Positions 57,769-64,000 of a stretch of 64,000 nucleotides of DNA are shown one piece after another; position 1 is the stretch's first letter; every line of letters starts with the position of its first letter. A model generated the notes under the pieces. The model did not search any database. It had not been told where the DNA came from and was given only the letters and a program-made list of their open reading frames with translations. A program made the position numbers and the translations under genes. The stretch covers positions 1 to 64,000 of the forward strand of contig JAKIVD010000013.1 of assembly GCA_021647205.1 (NCBI GenBank). The letters are read 5' to 3'. Origin of the DNA: Bacteroidales bacterium. GTDB lineage: Bacteria; Bacteroidota; Bacteroidia; Bacteroidales; F082.

Positions 57769-58734
57769 ATGGTTTATTTCCTTTTTGTCCTTGGTTTCAT
57801 CTTGCTCATTTTAGGGGCAAAGTTTCTGGTCGACGGTGCGGCCTCCATCGGTAAAAAATCCGGGCTTTCTCAATTGGTCATCGGGCTTACCGTGGTGGCA
57901 CTGGGCACTTCCCTGCCCGAATTGGTCATCAATGTATTTGCAAGCATCGACGGTAATACGGGGCTGGCCATTGGTAATGTCTTGGGGAGCAACATCATGA
58001 ACACCCTGCTCATTATCGGGATTGCCGCAATTATTTATCCCATCAAAATGGCCGGCAGAAAATGTCGTACTGACGTGCTTTTTAACCTGCTGGCCATTTT
58101 CGTTTTGCTGATCCTGGCCAACGACCGCTTTTTCGGAAAACCGGAAAACCAAATCAACCAAACTGACGGGCTTATCCTGATTGCATTTTTGGCGGCTTTT
58201 CTTTATTATACTTTTTTTGTTGAGAAGAAGGCACAACCAAAAGAAAACCGTGTGAAGGAGTATTCTCTGGCGCTGTCGTTGATTTACCTTGCCGGCGGCG
58301 GGCTTGGTTTGTTTTTTGGCGGGAAATGGATCGTAAGCGGTGCCTCTCAGATTGCCGGCGACATAGGGGTGGGCAATACGTTTATCGGTTTGACAATCAT
58401 TGCGGTCTCAACATCCCTTCCTGAACTTGTTACATCCGTCATTGCCGCCCTGAAGAAAAATACCGACCTCGCCCTGGGGAATGCGGTCGGCTCAAATATT
58501 TTTAACATCTTTCTGGTACTCGGAAGCAGTTCCCTTATCGCGCCCATTCCGTTTCATGTTGATTTAAATGTGGAGTTGGGTATTCTCATCGGCGCCGGCC
58601 TGCTGCTCATACTTTTTATCAGGATGGATTTTGGCAGGCAGAAGATGGCCGTATCACGTATTGAAGGGGTACTGCTTATTCTTGCCTATCTTTTTTATGT
58701 CGTTTATCTTGTGTTGTTCAAAACATCTTTTTAA
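57769..58734 (+). CDS. Calcium/sodium antiporter (CaCA family, YrbG-like)
   Basis: 321 residues, about ten membrane helices in two inverted halves. Each half carries the alpha-repeat: GLTVVALGTSLPELVINVFAS with GNVLGSNIMN in the first, and GLTIIAVSTSLPELVTSVIAAL with GNAVGSNIFN in the second, including the ion-binding Glu and Asn residues. It exchanges Ca2+ (or K+-independent Na+/Ca2+) across the inner membrane. The following outer-membrane protein gene begins only 2 bases downstream if the first ATG is used. Confidence 0.95.
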   Translation: MVYFLFVLGFILLILGAKFLVDGAASIGKKSGLSQLVIGLTVVALGTSLPELVINVFASIDGNTGLAIGNVLGSNIMNTLLIIGIAAIIYPIKMAGRKCRTDVLFNLLAIFVLLILANDRFFGKPENQINQTDGLILIAFLAAFLYYTFFVEKKAQPKENRVKEYSLALSLIYLAGGGLGLFFGGKWIVSGASQIAGDIGVGNTFIGLTIIAVSTSLPELVTSVIAALKKNTDLALGNAVGSNIFNIFLVLGSSSLIAPIPFHVDLNVELGILIGAGLLLILFIRMDFGRQKMAVSRIEGVLLILAYLFYVVYLVLFKTSF

Positions 58735-58793
58735 GCATGCATTCTGAAAAACATTCTTTACTGATACCTGTTTGCCCGCCAAACCCAGCGGTG

Positions 58794-59747
58794 ATGAAAA
58801 CAAAAGCAATCCTCATTTTTCTCAGCTTGCTCCTGTCCCCTGTTTTTTCTTTCCCGCAACAGCAGGGGATGGGCATTATATTTCAGGAGAAACTACCGGG
58901 AGGAACAATGGAAAAGCCTTCGGCCGATAAACCCATCTTACAAATCCCGCCGGTCTGTGGGAAAAAAAGAAGAAGTGAAGGTTTTAAGCTGCCTTATCCT
59001 TTCGGAACAAGTCTTTACGGAATGTGGTACCGCCAAAGCTTCACCGCCGATAATCTGTTGATTACTGATTCTACCGGAAAGATTACCGTAACACCTGACT
59101 CAATGGTACAAAGCACAACGGCCGGCGAGTTTAAACTCAGTGTAAGGCCCGATGTCTGGCTGCTGCCGTTTTTAAATGTGTACGGTATTTTTGGTTATAC
59201 CGAAGGGAAGGTTAACCCCAAGCTGAGCGTCTCCTCTTTCACTATGCACATCGAAGGACTGCCAGGCATTCCCGTTGACACTTCTTTTGCCCTGACCGAC
59301 GAACTGACCTACCACGGCCCCACCGTAGGTGCAGGTGTTACTTTTGCGATGGGTTTTCATAACTTCTTTGTGCTTGCCGATTACAATTACACAGTAACCT
59401 ATCCCAACGACCAGGATGCGAAACTGGTCAACCATGCTTTCAGCCCGAAGTTCGGCATCATCCTTTCCCAAAAAAAGGGGGGGGGCCGCATTGCAATCTG
59501 GCTCGGTGGCATGTACCTGACCAACAACCAAAGCTTCAGTGGTGTCCTGAATGTAGAAGAAATCTCACCGGCTTTGGCGCTTATTCTGGGAAAAGAAGCC
59601 GATTATACCGGCAACATCGCCGCACAGCAGGAATGGAATATGCTTATTGGTGCTGCCTACTTCATCAACAAGCACCACAACATCCTGCTTGAAGGCGGGT
59701 TCGCTGGCAGACAGCAGCTTTCGCTGGGCTACGGCTTCCGCTTTTAA
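58794..59747 (+). CDS. Outer-membrane beta-barrel protein, unknown function
   Basis: From the ATG at 58794 the protein has 317 residues with a signal peptide (AILIFLSLLLSPVFSFPQQ). The frame extends 19 codons upstream to 58737. The mature part shows barrel strands (EFKLSVRPDVWLLPFLNVYGIFGYTEG, TVGAGVTFAMGFHNFFVLADYNYTV, FGIILSQKKGGGRIAIWLGGMYL) and ends SLGYGFRF with a terminal Phe. It resembles transport-channel-like barrels of Bacteroidota, without a specific match. Close spacing suggests co-transcription with the exchanger gene. Confidence 0.65.
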   Translation: MKTKAILIFLSLLLSPVFSFPQQQGMGIIFQEKLPGGTMEKPSADKPILQIPPVCGKKRRSEGFKLPYPFGTSLYGMWYRQSFTADNLLITDSTGKITVTPDSMVQSTTAGEFKLSVRPDVWLLPFLNVYGIFGYTEGKVNPKLSVSSFTMHIEGLPGIPVDTSFALTDELTYHGPTVGAGVTFAMGFHNFFVLADYNYTVTYPNDQDAKLVNHAFSPKFGIILSQKKGGGRIAIWLGGMYLTNNQSFSGVLNVEEISPALALILGKEADYTGNIAAQQEWNMLIGAAYFINKHHNILLEGGFAGRQQLSLGYGFRF

Positions 59748-59808
59748 AGCCAGCTGTCAGTCGCTTGTTTTGTTTGAACAAAGATTTCCACATTTCAATA
59801 ATTTGTAC

Positions 59809-59816
59809 TACTTTTG
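59809..59816 (+). promoter_or_regulatory. -7 promoter box for rpsA
   Basis: TACTTTTG (TAnnTTTG). The transcript would carry a leader of about 130 bases before the rpsA ATG at 59955, long enough for autoregulatory structure, but none was resolved by eye. Confidence 0.55.
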
Positions 59817-59954
59817 CAGCCCGATTTTGAGAGGCCCGGATTTAAGGTAAGTCATTGCCGGATAAATTCTTGAAATCTGTTGTTTAACATTTTGTTTAAT
59901 CCGTTTTTAATTACGGGAACCGGGCGGTTAATTTTAAACATATTTTATTTATTG

Positions 59955-62114
59955 ATGTCAGAAAAAGAAAAAAACATCACCCCTGAAATGGAAGCAGATG
60001 AAACTTCGGAGAAAGTTGCAACTGCAGAAAATGAAACTGAAGCACCGAAAGCGGAAGAAGTAAAGCCGGATACCGGTGAAGTTGAAGAAAAAGCTTCAGA
60101 AATGGTTAATGAAGAAGCTGCCGAAGTAACCGAAGAACCGCCAAAAGACGAGCCTGTTGCAGCTGAAACTCCAGACACCGAAACACCGGTTGAGGAAAAA
60201 ACGACTGAAACTGCTGAAGAACCGGCTGCTGAGAAAGCTGAAGAAGCCCCAAAGGCCGGGGAAACACCTGAAGTTGCAGCAACAGAAGTCAGTGCAAGCA
60301 CGGAAGCCGAAGAAACACCTGCCAAAACAAATGAACCTCCCGAGTTCGACTGGGACGCTCTGGGAAAAAAGCAAGACGCTTATTCGCCGGAAGAACGGAA
60401 CAAACTCGAAGACCTATACGCCGATACGCTGAGTGCCATTGTCGAGCATGAAGTAATTGAAGGAATGATTGTAGGCATTACAAGCCGCGAAGTTGTCGTG
60501 AATATTGGTTATAAATCTGACGGAATTATCCCATTTAACGAATTCAGGTACAATCCTGACCTGAAAGTGGGGGACACAGTCGACATCTATGTTGAGAATC
60601 AGGAAGACGCCAGCGGACAAATGGTTTTGTCACACAAAAAAGCCCGTTTGCTTAAATCGTGGGATCGCATTAATGATGCGTTCAATGGCGATGAAATCAT
60701 TAACGGTTATGTGAAATGCCGCACCAAAGGCGGACTGATTGTGGATGTTTTCGGCATCGAAGCCTTCCTCCCCGGTTCGCAAATCGATGTAAAGCCCATT
60801 CGCGACTACGATGCTTTCGTGGACAAAACAATGGAATTCAAAGTGGTTAAAATCAACCACGAATACAAGAATGTCGTGGTTTCCCATAAGGCACTTATTG
60901 AAGATGAACTTGAAGTACAAAGGGCCGAAATTATTGCCAAACTTGAAAAAGGGCAAGTACTGGAAGGTACTGTTAAAAACATTACATCTTATGGTGTATT
61001 CATCGACCTGGGCGGTGTTGACGGACTGATTCACATTACAGACCTTTCCTGGGGACGCATTAACCATCCTGACGAGATTGTGGAACTGGACCAGAAATTG
61101 AAGGTGGTTATCCTCGACTTTAACGAAAATAAAAAACGAATTGCCCTGGGCCTGAAACAACTAACACCCCACCCGTGGGATGCTCTGGACGAGAAACTGA
61201 AACTCGGCGACACGGTCAGCGGCAAAGTAGTTGTTATTGCCGATTATGGCGCTTTCATTGAAATTGCACCCGGCGTTGAAGGACTTATCCATGTTTCGGA
61301 AATGTCCTGGTCGCAACATTTGCGCACAGCACAGGATTTCCTGAAAAAAGGTGATGAAGTCAAAGCTGTCATCCTTACCCTTGACCGCGAAGAAAGGCGA
61401 ATGTCTCTTGGGATGAAGCAACTGATGCCCGACCCCTGGAGCAATATCCGCGAAAAATATCCGGTTGGGTCGAAACACACCGCTAAGGTCCGCAACTTTA
61501 CCAACTTTGGTATTTTTGTTGAAATTGAAGAAGGTGTTGACGGACTGATTCATATCAGCGACCTTTCCTGGTCCAAACGCATCAAGCATCCCGCAGAGTT
61601 TACCAAAACGGGAGAAGACATTGATGTTGTTGTACTTGACGTTGATGAAGAAAACCGCCGCCTGAGCTTAGGCCACAAACAGTTGGAAGAAAATCCCTGG
61701 GACGTATTCGAAACTGTGTTCACTGTCGATTCGGTTCATTCCGGTACAGTAACTACAATGAACGAAAAAGGCGCTATCGTTTCGTTGCCCTATGGGGTTG
61801 AAGGTTTTGCCCCTTCGCGTCATTTGAAAAAAGAAGACGGGACGTCCATTAAAGCTGACGACACCATCGACTTTAAAGTGATTGAGTTTTCAAAAGACAA
61901 CAAGAAAATCATTCTCTCGCACACACGTTTGTTTGAAGAAGATCCGCGCGTTACCAAAGAAAAAGGTGCGGCGAAACAAAAAGCCGGCGCAAAGTCGGCC
62001 AAACAGGCAGTGAAGAAAGTAAACGACAAAGTGGAAAAGACCACTTTTGGTGACCTCGATGTGTTGGCTAACCTGAAGTCAGAAATTGAAAAAGAAGAAA
62101 ACGTGAAGAAGTAA
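59955..62114 (+). CDS. rpsA: Ribosomal protein S1 with acidic N-terminal extension
   Basis: 719 residues from the ATG at 59955, longer than the usual ~560-600. The first ~130 residues are almost only Glu, Ala, Thr, Pro and Lys (for example EKVATAENETEAPKAEEVKP) and should be disordered and acidic. Six S1 OB-fold repeats follow; those at mid-protein have the canonical form GVFIDLGGVDGLIHITDLSW, GAFIEIAPGVEGLIHVSEMSW and GIFVEIEEGVDGLIHISDLSW. The C-terminus is Lys-rich. S1 recruits mRNA to the 30S subunit, which matters in a group largely without Shine-Dalgarno pairing. A strong terminator follows. Confidence 0.95.
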   Translation: MSEKEKNITPEMEADETSEKVATAENETEAPKAEEVKPDTGEVEEKASEMVNEEAAEVTEEPPKDEPVAAETPDTETPVEEKTTETAEEPAAEKAEEAPKAGETPEVAATEVSASTEAEETPAKTNEPPEFDWDALGKKQDAYSPEERNKLEDLYADTLSAIVEHEVIEGMIVGITSREVVVNIGYKSDGIIPFNEFRYNPDLKVGDTVDIYVENQEDASGQMVLSHKKARLLKSWDRINDAFNGDEIINGYVKCRTKGGLIVDVFGIEAFLPGSQIDVKPIRDYDAFVDKTMEFKVVKINHEYKNVVVSHKALIEDELEVQRAEIIAKLEKGQVLEGTVKNITSYGVFIDLGGVDGLIHITDLSWGRINHPDEIVELDQKLKVVILDFNENKKRIALGLKQLTPHPWDALDEKLKLGDTVSGKVVVIADYGAFIEIAPGVEGLIHVSEMSWSQHLRTAQDFLKKGDEVKAVILTLDREERRMSLGMKQLMPDPWSNIREKYPVGSKHTAKVRNFTNFGIFVEIEEGVDGLIHISDLSWSKRIKHPAEFTKTGEDIDVVVLDVDEENRRLSLGHKQLEENPWDVFETVFTVDSVHSGTVTTMNEKGAIVSLPYGVEGFAPSRHLKKEDGTSIKADDTIDFKVIEFSKDNKKIILSHTRLFEEDPRVTKEKGAAKQKAGAKSAKQAVKKVNDKVEKTTFGDLDVLANLKSEIEKEENVKK

Positions 62115-62137
62115 GTTTTGCTTTTCTGCTGCTGAAT

Positions 62138-62175
62138 ATCCCCTTCCGAACTAAGCACCGGAAGGGGATTTTTTT
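62138..62175 (+). terminator. Strong intrinsic terminator after rpsA
   Basis: ATCCCCTTCCG (62138-62148) pairs perfectly with CGGAAGGGGAT (62159-62169), followed by seven T. The T-run merges into the -7 box of the next gene. Confidence 0.92.
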
Positions 62176-62182
62176 ATTTTTG
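62175..62182 (+). promoter_or_regulatory. -7 promoter box for rnz
   Basis: TATTTTTG (TAnnTTTG) begins at the last T of the rpsA terminator. It gives a leader of about 107 bases before the rnz ATG. A 27-codon frame at 62187-62270 would start at the transcription start itself and is probably not a gene. Confidence 0.45.
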
Positions 62183-62295
62183 AGGGATGAAATACCGGCC
62201 AATTGCCAAAGTGCGCCATTTTAATGCCTTTCTTTTCCCGCAAGGTGATTTAAAAGATGCATTCTGATAATGAACAGCTATAAAATACGAGCACA

Positions 62296-63222
62296 ATGAT
62301 TGATTTTAAACTTACAGTTTTGGGGTGCGGTTCGGCAGTACCAAATCAAAACGCAAACCCCTCATCCCAATTGCTTACTTACAGGAACAAACAGTTTTTG
62401 ATTGATTGTGGTGAGGGAACACAAATGCGGATGATTAAGTACAAACTCAGGCACCGCAAGCTCGACCATGTTTTAATCAGTCACCTGCACGGCGATCACT
62501 TTTTTGGATTGGTCGGCCTTCTATCAACTTACCACCTGAGTGGACGCCAGTCTGTCATCAACATTTTCGCACCGCGAAAACTGGAAGCCTTAATTGGTCA
62601 TCATTTTCAGCTTACCGGAACGATCCTTTCTTTTCCCCTGCTATTTCATGCCCTTGAAGATTATAAAGGAGCTTTCCTTTACGAAGACGACGAGCTTTTT
62701 GTTCGCTCCTTTCCCTTAAAACACAGTACGCCTGCCTGGGGGTTCCTGCTGAAGGAAAAAGAGAAGAAACGCAGAATTGACAAAGCCTTTATTACGGCCC
62801 ATAAACCGGAAGTGGAGGAAATTAAGCGCATCCTGAATGGAGCGGACTTTATATCAAATGATGGCATTTTGCTCAAAAACAAGACAATTACCCACGACCC
62901 CCTTCCGCCCCGGGCTTACGCTTACTGCTCAGACACTGCCTACGCGCCATCCATTGTAAAGGTCATCGACCGGGTCAACCTCCTTTATCATGAAGCCACC
63001 TTTGACAACTCAATGCAGGACAAAGCGCAGCAGAGAAAGCATTCCACAGCCAAACAAGCTGCAATGATCGCAAAACAGGCAGGAGCCGGGAAATTACTTA
63101 TCGGACACTTTTCAAACAGCATTAACGATGTTGGGGTGTTGCTCAAAGAAGCAGTAGAAGTTTTTGAGCACACAGAAATCTGCAGGGAGGGGGAGACCTA
63201 TCCGGTTGCACCGACCAATTAA
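62296..63222 (+). CDS. rnz: Ribonuclease Z
   Basis: 308 residues. Zinc-dependent endonuclease that cuts the 3' trailer of tRNA precursors, relevant here because the tRNA in this window lacks an encoded CCA. Metallo-beta-lactamase motif HLHGDH with H63, H65, D67 and H68; also FLIDCGEGTQMRM near 34-46, SDTAYAPS for the bridging Asp, and HEATF followed by GHFSNS near the end. The length is that of the short bacterial form. Confidence 0.96.
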   Translation: MIDFKLTVLGCGSAVPNQNANPSSQLLTYRNKQFLIDCGEGTQMRMIKYKLRHRKLDHVLISHLHGDHFFGLVGLLSTYHLSGRQSVINIFAPRKLEALIGHHFQLTGTILSFPLLFHALEDYKGAFLYEDDELFVRSFPLKHSTPAWGFLLKEKEKKRRIDKAFITAHKPEVEEIKRILNGADFISNDGILLKNKTITHDPLPPRAYAYCSDTAYAPSIVKVIDRVNLLYHEATFDNSMQDKAQQRKHSTAKQAAMIAKQAGAGKLLIGHFSNSINDVGVLLKEAVEVFEHTEICREGETYPVAPTN

Positions 63223-63270
63223 AGAGGAGCCCAGAACAGAAAGAACCGGAATATTCAACACCGACGACCA

Positions 63271-63651
63271 TTGAAGGATTTCCCGGGGCGTTCAGTTTTG
63301 TTTATTGCGAAAACGGTTGGTTGCCGGGAGAGGCAGATGTCCTGGGATTCATCCCGATTGCAAAAAAGAAACCCGCACTTTTCAAGGACCCTCACCGAGG
63401 CACGGTTGGCGCATTTGCAACGGGCTTTCACCGAAAGAAAAACGCATTTGTCTTACATCACCCTGAAAAAACTACCGGTAATTTTGACTGAGAACTTCGT
63501 CAGGGTACACAAATCTTTCATCGTGCAGTTCAACAAGATTGACAGCATGAAAACCTTCCCGAGTCAGCAAGACCCGGACGCGTTGTGTGCACTTCGTCAG
63601 GACAGGCTCTTCCAGGTGCAGGCACTCAGGAAGAGCTTTTGCTTTTCTTAA
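63271..63651 (+). pseudogene. Decayed LytTR-type regulator fragment
   Basis: The translated frame contains THLSYITLKKLPVILTE followed by NFVRVHKSFIVQFNKID (residues ~58-92), which matches the second half of a LytTR DNA-binding domain. The preceding half of the domain and any receiver domain are missing, and the residues after KID do not continue the fold. Another frame is open across much of the same stretch. I read it as a truncated relic rather than an active regulator. Confidence 0.45.
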
Positions 63652-63797
63652 AACCAGTCCAGCTTCTTCCTCGTCAGGGGATTGGTTTTGTCACCAGTAT
63701 TTAAGGTGGTCAGGGGCTCAAACAGCATGGGCGAAACCTCTTCGTCGGCAATGGGCCCGGTGTTCCACACCTTTGGAATACGACGCGTTTTAAAGAA
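63648..63797 (-). pseudogene. Unrecognised C-terminal gene fragment
   Basis: On the minus strand a frame without start reads KTRRIPKVWNTGPIADEEVS, then FEPLTTLNTGDKTNPLTRKK and ends LDWF before the TAA at 63650-63648. The composition looks protein-coding, but I do not recognise the family. It overlaps the end of the LytTR fragment and lies between it and the T9SS cargo gene, so this interval appears to be a graveyard of gene ends. Confidence 0.25.
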
Positions 63798-63814
63798 GCT
63801 AAAATGAAACCGAA

Positions 63815-64000
63815 CTAATTTGCTTTCACTATTTTGTGGTTGAAGATCCTGCCATCAACACTAATATTTACCACATAGGTGCCATTTGGCAAACCGGAAA
63901 TATCAAGAGTCTCCTCGTTAATACCGGTTTTTGCTTTCCCTTTATCGTGCAGCACCAACTGGCCATAAATATTGAAAATACTGATTTCAAATTGATTACT
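63815..64000 (-). CDS. C-terminal T9SS sorting domain of a secreted protein, cut by the right edge
   Basis: The last 61 codons of a minus-strand gene, ending at TAG 63817-63815. The sequence FEISIFNIYGQLVLHDKGKA, LDISGLPNGTYVVNIS and a final Lys-containing strand (HKIVKAN) is the type A sorting domain that directs cargo through the type IX secretion system to the cell surface. The body of the protein lies outside the window. Confidence 0.9.
   Translation of the reverse strand, partial: SNQFEISIFNIYGQLVLHDKGKAKTGINEETLDISGLPNGTYVVNISVDGRIFNHKIVKAN

Noticed and set aside
62187-62270. 27-codon frame (starting MKYRPIAK) between the rpsA terminator and rnz
   Set aside because: Its ATG coincides with the predicted transcription start, so it could not be translated normally. 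No similarity recognised.

Overview
The window reads as a chromosomal segment of a member of the Bacteroidota, most likely a Bacteroidales/Marinilabiliales-type marine or sediment organism. The reasons are the many -7 boxes of the form TAnnTTTG ahead of genes, the near absence of Shine-Dalgarno sequences, a SusC/RagA-style TonB receptor with a carboxypeptidase-regulatory N-terminus, PKD-type gliding/T9SS-like surface proteins at both edges, DUF5916, MbnP, a ribosomal protein S1 with an acidic N-terminal extension, and an adjacent pyrB/pyrI pair. No taxonomic search was run.

Left part (1-11.3 kb): the 5' portion of a secreted PKD-domain protein runs off the left edge. It is followed by pyrB and pyrI, which are separated by a four-helix-bundle (23S intervening-sequence type) gene flanked by heptamer repeats. 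pyrB is preceded by what looks like a complete pyrBI-style attenuator: a 28-codon leader peptide whose stop lies in the loop of an intrinsic terminator, with a pause hairpin and a U-rich stretch upstream. Next come an AlbA_2 protein, a small outer-membrane protein, a TPP riboswitch driving a TonB receptor (probably thiamine uptake), a TolB-like propeller protein and a prohibitin-family protein.

Respiratory and nitrogen-oxide part: 11.4-16.7 kb carries a complete norCBQDEF cluster for cytochrome c-dependent nitric oxide reductase on the minus strand. At 33.6-36.65 kb a second minus-strand group (DUF1858/DUF2249 protein, NnrS-like heme-copper-fold membrane protein, DUF59 protein, Rrf2 regulator) looks like its nitrosative-stress counterpart. 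At 36.8-44.2 kb a five-gene, translationally coupled minus-strand operon encodes a membrane cytochrome b-like protein, a membrane-anchored FAD/Fe-S oxidoreductase, a 20-heme c-type cytochrome, a 25-heme c-type cytochrome and an outer-membrane beta-barrel. I read this as a trans-envelope electron conduit, possibly for extracellular electron transfer. It is the most exciting system here.

Other regions: lpdA is followed by a compact horizontally acquired-looking restriction-modification cassette (Eco47II-family nuclease, HTH-fused cytosine methylase, Vsr repair nuclease) with an operator-like inverted repeat. Housekeeping and envelope genes fill 23.6-33.6 kb (OYE, SNase, GT-C-like membrane protein, DUF5916 protein, RNase D, NiCoT-like transporter, truA). 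From 44.5 kb on there are a remnant gene, a tRNA-Arg(TCT), a YdiJ-type FAD/Fe-S dehydrogenase, lplA, an SLC12-type cotransporter, an MbnP/MbnH copper-protein pair, an SDR, a double VOC protein, YggS, a Ca2+/Na+ exchanger, rpsA and rnz. The right edge holds decayed gene fragments and the C-terminus of a T9SS cargo protein.

A family of about 36-40 bp palindromic elements is scattered through the window, mostly a few bases after stop codons and often as inverted pairs.
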